This document shows, piece after piece, positions 63,488 to 64,000 of a stretch of DNA of 64,000 nt. A model generated the notes under the pieces. It was not told where the DNA came from. It did not search any database and worked only from the letters and a program-made list of their open reading frames with translations. This DNA comes from Timaviella obliquedivisa GSE-PSE-MK23-08B (lineage in GTDB: Bacteria; Cyanobacteriota; Cyanobacteriia; Elainellales; Elainellaceae): positions 45,019-109,018 of the forward strand of contig JAHHII010000014.1 of the NCBI GenBank assembly GCA_019358855.1. The letters run 5' to 3'. Within the stretch, counting starts at the first letter, position 1. Every line of letters starts with the position of its first letter. A program made the translations under genes and the position numbers.

Positions 63488-64000
63488 GAGTTTTACTCCA
63501 ACATTGAGTCTGCCATGCTCCACATGCTTGAAGCTTAATCTGTCAGACTTTCGAGTCACAGTATAGCCAGGTGTCAAAGAATTTTTGCAAAAAACATCCA
63601 GGCGCAACTCCAGTAGTTGCAGCCATCAATACACCTATATATCACTCCCCTTCATCCATAGTAAAGACGTTTGTTTGCCTAGCTGTAGAGCGATCGCTAT
63701 GGAAAACTAAATTAACCATAACTACCTGGTCAAAAGCCCTATGACCCAGCAATACTTTACGAATCAAGCCCCCCAAGGCAACATTAATAGCTCCATAACC
63801 CTATCTAAGTAACGGTTTGAGCCGCCAGTAAAAAAACTTCCCCAAAACTGTTGACAGAACCAAACGAAACTCGTATATTCATAAAGCGGTCGAGGGAAGC
63901 CAAGCGAAAGCGGCGCTAACAGCGACTTCCGAACCTAGAAAAATCTATATAGTTTTGAGAGTCAGAATAGCATTTAATATTCGTGAATGCAATAGAAAGA
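63488..64000. other. Intergenic, no gene recognised
   Basis: No supported coding frame or RNA gene. One HIP1-like GAGCGATCGCT occurs near 63690. The end of the window cuts off whatever follows. Confidence 0.5.

Overview
The window is chromosomal DNA of a cyanobacterium, most likely a filamentous Leptolyngbya-like one. The evidence is a form IB Rubisco operon with rbcX between rbcL and rbcS, a Raf1 assembly chaperone, BtpA, a CrhR-type helicase downstream of rimO, cyanobacterial-type CbiD, and the HIP1 octamer GCGATCGC scattered through genes and spacers. Species is not determinable from this sequence alone.

Layout. 0.3-6.1 kb: a TPR-like membrane protein, a pseudo-receiver/DUF3685 protein, a BrnT/BrnA toxin-antitoxin pair and an unknown membrane protein. 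6.4-16.3 kb: a small unknown protein behind a structured leader, raf1, a GNAT acetyltransferase, hupE under a cobalamin riboswitch, a Uma2 nuclease, nadC, a C39-like peptidase, argS, a second copy of the small protein, and a redoxin-like/2OG-Fe(II) oxygenase fusion. 16.8-25.7 kb: a PIG-V-like mannosyltransferase, thioredoxin, cbiD, an SRPBCC protein, a GAF histidine kinase, a HerA-like ATPase and small hypotheticals. 26.1-28.4 kb: rbcL-rbcX-rbcS with a strong terminator. 28.5-31.8 kb: a defence-like cluster (DUF262 gene with an in-frame stop, HEPN protein, CHAT protease-like protein, nucleotidyltransferase). 32.0-35.1 kb: a third copy of the small protein, a VKOR-thioredoxin fusion and btpA. 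35.6-39.2 kb: rimO-crhR-exonuclease. 39.3-45.0 kb (minus strand): rimP-nusA-ylxR-infB. 45.2-59.6 kb: mainly metabolic genes, including an osmoprotectant ABC binding protein and ATPase, a RecB-like nuclease, a class-V aminotransferase, NDH-2, hisB and tRNA-Gln. 59.7-63.5 kb: a toxin-antitoxin and TIR-TPR region ending in a broken pRiA4b-ORF3-like gene.

Genes that work together: raf1 with rbcL/rbcX/rbcS in Rubisco folding and assembly; hupE, its B12 riboswitch and cbiD in cobalt uptake and corrin synthesis; rimP/nusA/ylxR/infB in translation and transcription; rimO/crhR as a conserved operon.

The most unusual material is non-coding. (1) Three loci (6.4, 14.7 and 32.1 kb) carry a multi-hairpin leader in front of paralogous small unknown proteins; stems are kept while loops vary, and the last hairpin resembles a terminator at one locus and covers the ribosome-binding site at the other two. 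(2) Two of these loci form an inverted duplication about 17 kb apart, each followed by nine imperfect ACAAT-N3-ATTGT palindromes spaced 20-21 bp. (3) An unrelated array at 62.1 kb also has a 21-bp period. (4) A 34-bp dispersed repeat occurs four times, twice in frame inside protein genes. (5) There is a 56-bp perfect palindrome at 47.7 kb. Several genes also carry apparent single-base lesions.
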